64,000 nucleotides of DNA, from NCBI GenBank assembly GCA_025267735.1, contig CM046298.1, forward strand, positions 38,713,917 through 38,777,916, given 5' to 3'. Each line of letters opens with the position of its first letter. Positions within the stretch are counted from its first letter, which is position 1. The position numbers were made by a program, and so were the translations under genes. Of the stretch, positions 35,993-47,704 are shown piece by piece. Source of the DNA: Mactra quadrangularis (lineage: Eukaryota; Mollusca; Bivalvia; Venerida; Mactridae). The notes beneath the pieces were generated by a model, which was not told where the DNA came from, did not search any database, and saw nothing but the letters and a program-made list of their open reading frames with translations.

Positions 35993-36104
35993 TTGTTCCC
36001 GGCTCTATGTTAATCGATTACCTGTGTTTATCTAACCTGCGCTGGAAACCAGCTATATGTAGGCGTATAAAAATACAGGTAATCGGGAACCAGAGCCGAG
36101 AATC
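35993..36104. repeat. Foldback hairpin in probable light chain 3' UTR
   Basis: Arms of about 33 bp. The left reads TTCCCGGCTCTATG then CGATTACCTGTGTTT; the right is its complement with small differences. It lies about 650 bp after the light chain stop codon, so it may be transcribed. Confidence 0.6.
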
Positions 36105-36757
36105 TATATTCGGCAATGGCATTTGTGTATGTACGCGTCTCGAGTTACCGAAGTGAACCGGGCCAACAGATAAAGTTAACAATAGCCCAGCACAGGTTAT
36201 AAACCAATGCTAGCGGAGTAATATACATCAGTAACAGAAAAAATAAATCATCGAGGATGGTACCATATCACTTTTCTTACATACTGTCCATCTGGACTTA
36301 ACGTTCAGACTGTAATCATTGCGTCTCCATAGCGACAACAATCGTGCCAAAATATGGGTAGTTTCGCAGGTGCAGATTTCTTAACAATAGCACACTGCCG
36401 AAAATATTTTGATTAATAGGCAAGGATGACTACTTTGAATTTTCGCTTCAAGCCTGAGATAGAGTCCGTCGTTTGTCGAACCTTCCGTACTGACTTCAAA
36501 ATGCGGTAAATGGAATGATAACGCTCTTTGGCCCGGTTAATTCCAGTATAGTTGACACGGATATATAATTTGATGAATTTGTTGACAAAGAAAAGTAGTT
36601 CCACCCCTTTATCACGTGACTCTATAAAGTTCGTGTAGCTGTTATCTGGTCGATGACATTTATCATTAAAATGGGTAATGTGCACTGTTAGAGTCACATA
36701 CAAAGGGGTGGCAACCCGGTGTTAAATGTTGATTGGCTGCCCATGATCACGTGTCCT

Positions 36758-36856
36758 TTATGCTTCCTCTTGTTCCTTGCCCTTAATTTTAGCTACAAAA
36801 GCATTGTAATCGACCTTTCCACCGTGAATTGGGGCTTCTTTCCATGTCATTCTGAT
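36758..36856 (-). CDS. MRLC: Light chain last coding exon
   Basis: 33 codons including the stop, starting IRMTWKEAPIHGGKVDY and ending in a Lys/Glu-rich tail (KGKEQEEA). The acceptor is tttttag at 36857-36863. Only one version of this exon is present. Confidence 0.93.
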   Translation of the reverse strand: MRMTWKEAPIHGGKVDYNAFVAKIKGKEQEEA

Positions 36857-39800
36857 CTAAAAACAGAAGAAATGTAATGTGTTAATTATAAACCAATTAG
36901 TTTACGAGTATACAAGTTCTTGAAACCACTTGAATGAGAGCGATCACATTGTAATTGAGTATTTGTACGCTGCTCTATTATTCTCGGGATAATTGAAAGG
37001 TGACGGTGTCAGACACAGCAAGCTATACGTCAACCACTTCCAAGTATTGGTACATAACAGTTATGAATGGACCCTCTCTATTAAAACAAGACCAGAGCAA
37101 CTTTTCAAGTGCAAAAAATCAGAATAAACACTTCCCCTTTTCTTACTTAGCAACTCTCAAGATAAGAAATGTTTTTGTTCATATGATTACATCAAGGGTA
37201 ATTAGTGTAAGCGTTAAACTAATAACAGTTGTTCTTGGAGAAATTCCTCCGGTAACCTTTCACCCTTGTGTATACATTGCCTGAGAGATATACATCAATT
37301 TAGAGAAGAAGACCTAGAAGAATTATCAGCATTGCCTCATCATATTACATTTCCCTCCTTAACACATCATTTTGATTATTCATCTACTTTGTTTAACGGT
37401 GAATTCACGATCGACAGGTAAGCATATATGCTACGTAATGACTCCCTGTGTCATGGCTACCAGCCAAACATAAAAACACACACGCACACATGATTTAAGT
37501 GTTTTGTAGATATAATTTCTTATATGCTTAGATTGCATGAGGTATCCGTTTATTTTCTTAGAATGCATGAAATTCATGGTAAGATAAGAATGAGTGTTTT
37601 GTTCAGAAAGATGGTAACACCTGGTTGCAGTTTTAATGCTTCTATACGAAGGTAAAACAAACTAATTAAAACACTAATGACATCGGCTGTTACAAGTGTC
37701 GTATTGCTTTAGCTAAATACAACAGAAAAAAAGACCATCTTATCATATGCTATGTGGGTCATTTCGAGTGGACGGACCAAGCTTGATAAAAAAAAACAGA
37801 CCAAGAAAAGCAGTCAGTAAACCACAGTCAGTTCCGCCAATAGTCAATTTATCAGCACAGTCAATTTCCAATTTTTGTGCAATCACTAGTTTTCTCAAGA
37901 ACATTTTCAAATTCAGAAATTTTGCCAAAATTTGTAGTTTTATTTATATAAATATACATGTAATCAGACATTCAAACACTTAATTCTCAAGAATGCGTTT
38001 ACTTCAGGTAATATCATTGAACAAAGAATCATTCGTGTTTTTCATTATTATCATTGTTACCTACGTCAATATGATCCATTGATTAGTATATAATGTTTAC
38101 ACAGACTTCATGATAAACATTTAGAAGAAAACCATGCATTCCTGTTTCCAAAGAATTAATAGCAAAAAATGCTTGTTTTGTAAATCAATTTCTGCAAGTG
38201 TTCCACGAGAGATGTCTGTTTTATAGTAAAATTAAAACTCCTAACAACCGTTGATTCATTACAGATCACTTACAGTTAAAGTTATTCAAACAATGGAAAA
38301 AAAACTTGAATGGAAAAAATTACATGGTACATGGTATACCCATATATTACATATCAAAAGGTAACGTGAACCACTATACGCAATGATTTATACCTAAAGG
38401 TCATTTCAAACATATTTTAGTATGATAAGTTATACAGGTTCAATGGTTTCATACTGGAGACAAAACCTAAAGTCTGATGCAATCACATTAACTATGAGAT
38501 ATTGTTCAGCACCTGGATAAGACATACCATAATGAAAGACAAAAGGTTGAACCAGTTGGTGATAACAGACTATATTCATTACTAACGATTGTAACATGTT
38601 TTGGATCAATTCCAGATGACAGACTCATACCGTCAGTTCTAGGAAAAATACTAAAGGAGTTAATGTATATAAGTGATAATAGACTGTGTAGACAATATTA
38701 TCTTAACCCTTGATGAAACGCTTATCCCTGGGTACCACTGAATGAATTACATGTATATTATATACATTGAACATGTAGATGCTGGCTAAATGATAACATA
38801 ACGTATACGTAATATAACTGATTGCTGACATCCTAATTGGCAATTAAACGCATATTATTAGGAAGCATTGGGAGTGTATTACATATTTTATGCAGTATTA
38901 ATAGATACCGTTTAAAGATAAACACAAAATGAACGAAATATCATCTAAATCAGGAATTGAACGCTAAACATTAGGCAGCATTGACTGAATACATTCTATG
39001 CATTAGTTATATTCCGGGAAAACATTATAATGTCTTATCAGATTTACTGACTTGCTTACGGATTGTTTTACCTGGCATATTGAAAGAAGCAGATCCTCAA
39101 TGAGGTTGTTTTGTTTATTTATCAGTTACTTAACGACCTGTTCTACAGCAATGGTAACATCAGAGGCATCCCGGAGATGAAGGAAGATAAACTAGATATA
39201 TAAATACCATTTATATTTATATCGATTAGATTATTCTCACTCTTATGTTCTTTGAAATCTCATTTCTATTGAACAGCACAAAGAATCCCGTATCCACATT
39301 CCTGTGGTTTTTCTTAACACAGTACTTAGCTTTGTTGATTGCGTGGGAGACGTTTGATTTGAAAAATCCATTATGGAAACGCATTAGAAGGAAAGGCATC
39401 ATAGCAGTTAATAGAATATTAAAATGTGTACTCACCTCGTCTTTGGTGAAGTTGTCACCCATGTTTTCTAACAAATCTTTCATGCTGAAAGACAAAAACA
39501 CAATCATATCATATACTGTTTCATTGTCCTGTTTATGTCAGGCAGTATCATCAACTCAACTAAACATTTTGTTATTGTATTCATTATTTAGGACATCGTT
39601 AGTTATCCCACGATTCATAACTCCGCTATGCTGCGTTACGTACCGTGGGCCATTTGGTTAGGCCAAATGCAAATAAGGTATGTAAGGCAAATCTCGTATG
39701 GGTGTATCGGAGGAAAGTACTGCAGTTGCCGACGATGTATTTAAGACTCATATCGGACAATCTAGACTATTTCAAACAAGTCATCTAGCCTCAGAATGTA

Positions 39801-42800
39801 ATGATCAGTGAACATCCAAACTAAATGCTATACATGTGTATCTAAATGATCCGAAACTGAAGTTCAAAATAAATTAAAATATATCATCGGCGAATATAAT
39901 ATCCTTACTGCTCTACTTAGTGAAATAAATAGTGATGCGAATAAGTTTCTATGTGTAGCCAATTATGATTATTTCTTAATCATAATTGATGTTCCATGAA
40001 AATTCTGTATCAATCAATTAAATATTTATTTATAACTGTTAAGTTCCGCTACAATGACCTCCTAGCTTATTTGCCATGTCACTTTCGACTTTGCTAGCGC
40101 TAAATGCTTGATTAGAATAGCAGATGTCCCTATATATTAAGATCATTGTTTCTGATGGTCTTAGGAGTGGAATTTTTAATGAAGTTAGACACAAAATTCA
40201 CGATAAGTGTATAGTGTTATGATATAACATATACTTACTATTCTTCTGGGATGAAACCAGTGTTGTCAGAGTCAAACATTTGGAAGGCGTTCCTAAGAGT
40301 TTCTTCTGGATCAGTACCTGATTAAAAAAAATAAAATATTCAAAATAAATAAAACATAAAATTGATAGTTAAAATCATAATATGTGCCAAAATGCAGGCT
40401 TTTGAAACCGAACATGATATAAGGCATTGCTTATCAGACTCATTAACGATTTCTTTAATCAAATTGTCGATTAATAGATATAATGCAAGTCTCAATATTT
40501 AATATTAACTTCATTTATATTTTTATACCTACCGTTCATTTAATAATTTGCACATTGCAATTTTATGTAAAAACAATCAATTCATGAATCTTAATAAATA
40601 TAAATAAAAAATAAGTAGAGCTACTTGTTAATAATGAATTGAAACAGATAATGATAATACATTAAATTATAAAATGGTTTAACTTTTATAATTAGTTATT
40701 TAATCAAATAATATTTACTCTAAATGTAGCAGAAGTAAATATTACATGTTTATGGATAAACATTGAAAAATTAATCCTGAAATTAGCATATCATATAACA
40801 AAATATAGTAAAATATCGAAACACAAGACACATTTAATACTCCAGAAATCTGAAATTATGTGATAGTCCTGGGTAAACCCTTGCATGCATAATTAAAATT
40901 CAAGTTTGGAATGCTTATCAAAATAAAGAAACAAACATGGTTCCTGAGACAATTTAAAGCAATGCATTTCGTATGAAAATGAAAACAAAACGCTTAGAAT
41001 TTAAATATATATCAATAGAATCCGAATATGGCCAGCAAAAGCATTGATTTCACAGTTTCACAGCATGAATAGCAATAGCATGGAATAAAATGTATTAGAG
41101 CAAAATTAAAACATTGTCAAAAAATTACCAAGACTTAATTTACGAACTATATGCTTTACATTTATTACTTAGTTAAATAATACTAATATCGTTTGTTTTA
41201 AATACAATACTGCTGACAATTTAAGCATAACTAAAGTAATGGCAAGCATTTATAAGGGTTATAACATTTATAATAATTAACATAAAATAAAATATAAAAT
41301 AAAAGGGTGAGTAAAATACAACAATATATTGAAACAAGGAATGGTGAATCAATGTTACTTGAGAATAGATATTTGGTATAGGAGTATATGTTAGGTTGGA
41401 ACAATTTACAGTTGCCGTTGGTAAACAAAAGCATTTATGTTTAGTCCAAATTGGACACCAAGGCACACTGGGTTAAATATATAAGTGGAAGGAGTGTGTA
41501 CAAAGTGAATCAGTTGTTTCTGGGGGAAATATTGTGAAACATGCATGCTGCAAACAATGGTAAATAACATATAAGTGTGGATTAATTTGAACAAATCGGT
41601 TCATTTGATGGTTAGGTAAAAGGACTAATTAGATAGGTTTAAAGTGAGGTTCGGTTTGTGGATGTCACATGTTGGTAGATATTATAAACTCCGTTCAGCA
41701 CACATCCGGGGTCTTGGAAAAAGGGCGGTTACTCTAAACTCACCGCTCATTTTATCGCTAAACAAGCTTAAGAAACCAGTGAAATTCATTTGTGGAGCTT
41801 CCTTTACCATGCCTTGGAGGACGCTATCTTGAGGTACAGCTCCTATGAAATAAGTTGATGATAGAATTAACATATGATACAGTTTATACAGATCTAAGTA
41901 AACTTTGTAGATGATTTTACTCACCACTAAGTTTGTCACTAAAGATACTTAAAAAAGCAGTAAAATTAAGTTGGTTCCCAGGAGCTTCTTTTACCATGGC
42001 TTCTAATACGCTATCCCCTGGAACACTTCCTGTAAGAATAGTTGTCCGCAGAAATTTATTAGTAAAAGGAACGCTATATGAATATACCAGTCTTCGACGT
42101 ACGCATTGGTTCAACCTCAGATTAACTACTAGCCATAAGAAAACATGCATCAAGCTGAACATTGCTCATGATGACGTCAGTAATTCTAGAAGCGTCTAAT
42201 GAAAAATAGCCATATATTGCTCAGTGATGGTTGTATCATCATTTTAAAAGCATATGTGTAAAGGATGGTGGCCATACAGTGTTCATTTGTGACGCCATTA
42301 AGTTTTGTCATTTTTTATTGGATTTAAGCCAAGAGTATTTATTGGATTTAGGCTGAACATTGTTCATTGTTCATTCATGACGCCATTAATCTTAAAAGAA
42401 TCCATGACTTGTATGAGATCAAAACCTTGCATTCCAATGTTCATTAATGACGTCAAACATTAAAGAAAATGCTTTGACGACCATTTTGTAAGGATGTTGC
42501 AGTCAACCCAAGAGTTAAACAAAAAAGGCTTAAAGTTCGATAGCAACAATTATCATGCATGCTCTAGAGGTTCCAATGCGTATGTGAGACCAAGGTTAAT
42601 CCATAAACGTGAATGGTGTGAGTAGAGAATCTAGTCTATGATAATGACATACAACGACAAAGATTACAGAAAAAAAATGTGTGGACTATATTGTACAACG
42701 GCCCAATATATGGAGTATGACAATCATTCACAGCCACTAGGTTTGATATCTAGAATACTGTTCTACGCATTCCACGTGCGAGCTTCTCACGTGCTTTTAT

Positions 42801-45800
42801 TGCCTTTATAAGACCTGGCACCATGAATACTCACCGCTCAATTTTTCGCTAAATAATGATAGGAACATTGTAAAATTGAGCTGGCCAGGTGCCTCTTTGA
42901 CCATTTCCTGGAGAATCTTGTCTTGAGGGGATAAACCTAGTATTTATATCAAAAGAACAATTTAATTGGATTGAATATTTGTTGTTGTGGAGCAAATTGC
43001 CACACACGATGCGCATTTGTTAAAGGTTTTAAGAATATTACTGAATGTGACACTCGGACAATGTGTGGAGCACTGAGGCCTATCATACTTCGATTGAATG
43101 AACCTTTTGCTTTATTTTGCATTATGAATCGGTCATAAAAAGATCAAATCGAAACATTAGCGCATACGCTTGACTTTGCTAAATAACGATAAATAAACAT
43201 AGAAATGATTGTTAGTTTGAATGTATTTGATATTTACCGGGTAAAACCTCGGTTCGTAAGCGCCAAGGCTGGCTAATTATACTCTATATTGCATTAATAT
43301 TTGTCTTACTTAATCCACTTCCGGGGACATTGTACATGTATCTACTTCCGGGGACATTGTATCTACTTCCGGGGACATTGTATCTACTTCCGGGGTCTAG
43401 AACCTATGTATAAATGTCCGGGAACTAGAAACCCTACTTGTATAACTGTTTTACAAAAGAACCACTGCAAACTCTAATAAAGCATACGAACAAATGTTTG
43501 GGTTTGTATTGATAATAGTAAAAAAAGGTTTGGATAAACTACTCTGCGGAACTACTAAATTACAACCATTGGGAGTATTCTAAACTTGGGTAGGATAAGG
43601 GACACTCGGTAACAAGCTTTGAAAAAATATAAACATCATGATAAAATATACAATGTCTTTTGCTGAAAAAAAATCACATATTGGTTAAGAAAATGACAAA
43701 CTATACACAGGTAGATATCATTCATATTGTTTAAATTACAAAAATATAGAAAAATTTGAAAACATATAATATGGAACTTACTTAAGAATTACTTAAGACT
43801 AAAGATATCGCTTTAAAACGGATCATTAGTACAACAATTAAGAAAGAATACATAACAATACAAATTAGAATGGCCTTTAAATTAATTATCAAAATACTTA
43901 AGTATGATTTCATAAGAATGAAAAGTAATAGAAAAAAGTTTGAACATGTTTTTTATCAGGAATCGTCTAATTATTACAAGTGAACACAAAGCTGATCACA
44001 TTGATGACAGCTCTCTATTTATAATAATGTACAAGAAACTAACAGAGTTGAATATCATAACTCCAAAAAATAACAAAATTAACGAAACAGGAAAAAAAAG
44101 CTAAAAAACTTATTTTAGCCCGACGTTTTATATCATAATCATTGCATATCTAACTATCATATTTAATCATGAATGTTATTAAAGGAAGCACTTAGCAAAC
44201 ATCTGTAAAGGGTGTTCACTTGTAAAACTATAATAAATACGTTCACAGTTTCTTTTAATGTATAAAGTACACCGGAACACCTCGGCATCTCCCGTCCCTT
44301 AATGCCGAGAAGTTCCGAGTTTCATTTAAGAATTCTCACCTAAATTTGAGTACATTTCTTTGAGATCACTAACATCGATAAGTCCATCTCTGTTCTGGTC
44401 AATCATGGTGAAAGCCTGTCAAATGATAATAACAGTTAAAGCTTTTGTTGTTGTGCTGATGAAATTAATGTAAATTTGACAAATTTTGAAAACCTCTTTT
44501 AGTTTGAAGTTTGTAACGTCTTTCTGTTTTAGAATCAGCTGACAAAGATTCGTTATCAATCAAACTTGTTCATAAAATGAAAATTTAAAAATGTGTTTTC
44601 CTACATGATGGTTGATACATGTATCACACACGTGACGTACATATCTGACTTTTAATTGGTTAAAAATCGCATGAACCTCGAGATTGATTTTAATGTGTTC
44701 ATACGCATAGAAAAAAAGTTCCAATGTAATCATATGGATTAAGATGAGGCAATTCAGATAGACGTTACATACTTCATAATAAACTTAAATTAAATGTTTA
44801 AAATGTAGAAATAACAATAAACATTACAAATAAAACAAATTACAATAAACTTAAAGTTAAAACTTCAACTGACAAGTTTAACAAACGAAGCAAAGGAGTT
44901 CTTAATTTACGAAAACTTAAGTTGAATTTAGAATATTAATAATGAGTCAGTTAAGATAAGAAACTAAATTACTTAAACTCATAAATAATTAAAGAATATT
45001 AAAATTATCATTAATACAATACACAAGTATTTAGAAACAATATATATATAAGATTGAGTGCAAGCAAGCATATAGTACAATTGTGACACCATGGTGTATT
45101 TTAATGACAAAGTTAAATTAGTTAAGTCCAAGTTATTCTGAAAGTGAGAGAGACCCTCATTCAATCCAGTCTAGATTTGGCCATCTACAGACAGTATGCT
45201 TTATATGTTTTCGCCTTTCATCCAAGAGATCTCACGCAATGCGGACATCAGTCAGACGCTGAATATGTGCCAGTCCTTTCTTGCTATACGGACACCAGTG
45301 GGAGGCCAAATAATTTATTATGGTGCTGTACTTTCTTGCAATACGGGCGGAGGCCAAATATGTGCCTGATCTTTCGCACCTATTGTAATACCACAGTCTA
45401 TACCACAGTCTATATTAAAATGTCAATAGCAAATTATTTGCTCATGTTTATTTTGTTAGATAAATAATCACAGCAAACAATTAGAAATGAGTGAAATATA
45501 AAACATAAAAGCAATTGCACATTCGGACAGCACGCTCGATTCCCAAGTCAAAACACATTTGGATCAATATATTAATATGAGGAAATTCAGATTACATCAA
45601 AAATGAAGCCACTCTTGGACTGAGTAAAAACGTCAACACTCAAGCTTTTAGAACATTTATGAATAAGGACAAAAACACCAATTCTGGATATTAAAATATG
45701 TACACTTAGTACAATAATTAGTAAAATATGCCATTAGAAATACGGACAATAAGGTAAATAATGGATCAATCACCACACATGACCACGTGACATCAAAAAG

Positions 45801-47697
45801 AGAGAAAAGGTAGAGTGATTTAGTTAATGACCTTAATGACAAGGTAGAATGTATGGAAAAGGTAATAGAGGTTTTAAAAGACATGTAAATTACGAATGTA
45901 GAAATTTAGTACAAAGCGTGTGTTAAATATGAGAATCGTAAGTTTTGGTTAATAGAGAATACAGGTAAGAGGTGAGAAAAGACAAAAAAGTAAGTCATGT
46001 ACGTATGACATCATGAACTAGTTGTTTTAAAAAACAGTCAATGTGCGGAGAGACGCCATGCTGTGTAAATATAGAATACTAGAACAAAAATCTGCAAAGG
46101 GTAAACCACGAAATATTTTGTTCTGAAATGCGAACCTCTTTCATTTCCTGAATCTGATTCTGCGTGAATTTTGTGAGCACGCTTGAGGTAGCGGCCTTTG
46201 CTTTCTTCTGAAAATAACATGATGTAAAAAAGAAACATTAGCTACGTCTGTAAAAGTGTCTACGGTACGCTAAACTCTACGGCATACCTCTTTCATTTCT
46301 TGCATAAGTTTCTGAGGCAATTTTGTGAATACATTGGACGTCGCCCGTTCCTTCTTGTCTTTCTGTAGTGTAATATATAAGGTATTACTTTTACTAGAAA
46401 CAATCCTTAAAGCCTTTAGAAATCTGTATAAGTCATTCGAGATGAATTGGTTTTTATGGTGAAAATGGATCTTTGTTTCGAAATATTGCATTGCAACTGT
46501 GGTAACTTCTAATATTCGTAAAAGACTTAATACAACTGCTTAGAAAAAAGATTTTGTTTTAGTATACAATGCAGTGGTTCACAATGACTTTTTGTTAGCT
46601 TGCGCATTCAAATAATGTTTTCATAAGAAAATAAGTACCAATTCATCTCAATTGACTTACATTTAAAAATTGATTGTAAAAACTGTTGTAATTTATTCGC
46701 TTATACATATAGAATATTTCTGAACAAAGAAAGAATACTGAGATCCGGGCATTTTAATTCCATTTCCTATGGTATATACATTGGTCATGTATTAAGTCCG
46801 GACATGGAGCAACGATTCGGTTCCTGTGACAATTAAACACAGTACTTGACATATTGGAATGTTAACAAAGGCACACAATGAATTGTATAATAAAACATGA
46901 ATGATACATGTATATTCCGACAGAGAATAAGAACATGACATAAATAATGAACAAATGATAAGCAATATGTTTTATGATATATTACACATCATAAATACAA
47001 TGTATAGATGTCACTTCTCTTGACCTGGCATTGTTAAATATTCTAAAGACATCAACACAGTTAAAGCTTGATTAAAGACGTACATGTACACTTAATATTG
47101 CATGAAAAAAAATAAGAACCAGATCAATGCTAACGCAATGTACATTTTAGTCCATTGTTAGATACATGTAAACATTTTCGGAATCCACAAAATTGCCAAA
47201 GCCAAAGAGGGTCTAGGATAGCGCTAGTCCCATCCATTAACTGTGCCTTTAAAGCTAAACTTGATTGAGAAAAATCATTGTTTTCATGACAAAGCTCCCA
47301 ATCAAAGAAGTTTAAGCACTTTCTCCTCAATATGAAAATGTTTTCTGTGGAAATATTTATTTCTGAAGCCATGAATTAAAATGTTGCATGAAAATACACT
47401 CATTTTTTATGTTCAATTTCAGCCAAATGGTTTGCAACGTTGAATAAATCGTTGTAAATGTTGACTATGTAAGCCAATAAGTGTACTAGTAATAGTTTCA
47501 AATTTCTAAAATCATAAAATTCTTAAATTATATAATTTAAGAAGCATTTACAAGGGAATAGCACCCTCAATCCCAATAGTCATGAAATGCAGTGTCTGTC
47601 TCGACAATTTTCACCCATCAGACAATAAACGGACGAAAGTTGAAGAAAATTTAGAAGACATGAAATAAATGAAAGTTTTACTTACATCGTCGGACAT
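36758..47697 (-). CDS. MRLC: Myosin regulatory light chain, alternatively spliced
   Basis: Transcript order: 47704-47686 (start codon 47697-47695, MSDD); one of 46362-46288 or 46207-46136; 44415-44340; one of 42936-42835, 42029-41925 or 41842-41744; 40317-40239; 39484-39436; 36856-36758 (stop 36758-36760). All junctions are GT-AG and every combination keeps frame, giving 161-164 aa. EF-hand 1 is the canonical 12-residue loop DQNRDGLIDVSD (exon 3), the divalent site typical of regulatory light chains. EF-hand 3 (DSDNTGFIPEEY) lacks the final Glu, and the other loops are degenerate. Scallop-like blocks: LNFTMFLS, KDLLENMGDNFTKDE, MTWKEAPIHGGKVDY. The protein binds the heavy-chain neck and controls motor activity. 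Homology is clear; isoform usage is inferred from exon structure. Confidence 0.95.
39436..39484 (-). CDS. MRLC: Light chain exon 6
   Basis: 49 nt completing the Tyr of EEY, then MKDLLENMGDNFTKDE. It has acceptor ctttcag and donor gtgag. This block is almost invariant among molluscan regulatory light chains. Confidence 0.93.
40239..40317 (-). CDS. MRLC: Light chain exon 5 (third EF-hand)
   Basis: 79 nt encoding TDPEETLRNAFQMFDSDNTG then FIPEE. The degenerate EF loop is unlikely to bind calcium. Acceptor atcag, donor gtaagt. Confidence 0.93.
41744..41842 (-). CDS. MRLC: Light chain alternative exon 4, version C
   Basis: 99 nt, phase 1 to phase 1. It encodes AVPQDSVLQGMVKEAPQM then NFTGFLSLFSDKMSG. 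It is one residue shorter than version A, with QM before the NFT block and Gly where A has Met. Only 82 nt separate it from version B. Confidence 0.9.
41925..42029 (-). CDS. MRLC: Light chain alternative exon 4, version B
   Basis: 105 nt, same phases. It encodes SVPGDSVLEAMVKEAPGNQL then NFTAFLSIFSDKLSG. It is closest to version C (shared V-P-x-D-S-V-L), suggesting the more recent duplication. Acceptor ttacag, donor gtgagt. Confidence 0.9.
42154..42465. repeat. Four-fold intronic motif between exon 4 versions
   Basis: Four diverged copies of TGTTCATTMATGACGYCATTAA-like text centred near 42173, 42288, 42381 and 42447. All lie within the 805-nt interval separating versions A and B. One copy contains the perfect palindrome TGACGTCA. 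Confidence 0.55.
42835..42936 (-). CDS. MRLC: Light chain alternative exon 4, version A
   Basis: 102 nt, same phases. It encodes LSPQDKILQEMVKEAPGQL then NFTMFLSLFSEKLSG. The NFTMFL core is the standard one of scallop and vertebrate regulatory light chains, so this is probably the ancestral version. Confidence 0.9.
43317..43400. repeat. ACTTCCGGGGACATTGTATCT tandem repeat
   Basis: Four copies of a unit of about 21 bp (CTTCCGGGGACATTGTAT), the last diverging at CTTCCGGGGTC. It is in the light chain intron between exon 3 and exon 4A. The GGAAGT cores repeat ETS-like sites, which may be coincidental. Confidence 0.85.
44340..44415 (-). CDS. MRLC: Light chain exon 3 (first EF-hand)
   Basis: 76 nt encoding AFTMIDQNRDGLIDVSDLKE then MYSNL. 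It contains the functional divalent-cation loop. It is present once, and both N-terminal exon versions can splice to it. Confidence 0.95.
46136..46207 (-). CDS. MRLC: Light chain alternative exon 2, version a
   Basis: 72 nt, phase 0-0. It encodes KKAKAATSSVLTKF then TQNQIQEMKE. The Thr-Ser pair that MLCK phosphorylates in other animals is present (ATSS), but the preceding Arg is Ala. The donor GTTCGC is weak compared with version b. Confidence 0.88.
46288..46362 (-). CDS. MRLC: Light chain alternative exon 2, version b
   Basis: 75 nt, phase 0-0. It encodes KDKKERATSNVFTKLPQ then KLMQEMKE. ERATSNVF matches the vertebrate smooth/non-muscle phosphorylation site (RATSNVF). Only 80 nt separate it from version a; acceptor ctacag, donor gtatgc. 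Confidence 0.9.
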
Positions 47698-47704
47698 TTT
47701 TGTT
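47686..47704 (-). CDS. MRLC: Light chain start-codon micro-exon
   Basis: Only 19 nt: seven of 5' UTR, then ATG and three codons (MSDD). It is bounded by a strong acceptor (atcttttcag) and donor (GTAAGT). The acceptor implies at least one further upstream non-coding exon. Confidence 0.82.

Noticed and set aside
37743..37983. Overlapping 61- and 78-codon frames on opposite strands
   Set aside because: They lie in the last light chain intron, with no domain and no splice support.
41644..42199. Plus-strand frames of 62 and 88 codons
   Set aside because: They are antisense shadows of the alternative light chain exons.
42937..44339. A fourth version of light chain exon 4
   Set aside because: I looked for the VKEAP and NFTxFL patterns with a cgctcac donor in this interval and between 40318 and 41743 and found none.
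47130..47372. 80-codon minus-strand frame starting MASEIN inside the light chain gene
   Set aside because: No splice signals linking it to neighbours, no recognisable domain; it lies in the intron between the micro-exon and exon 2b.
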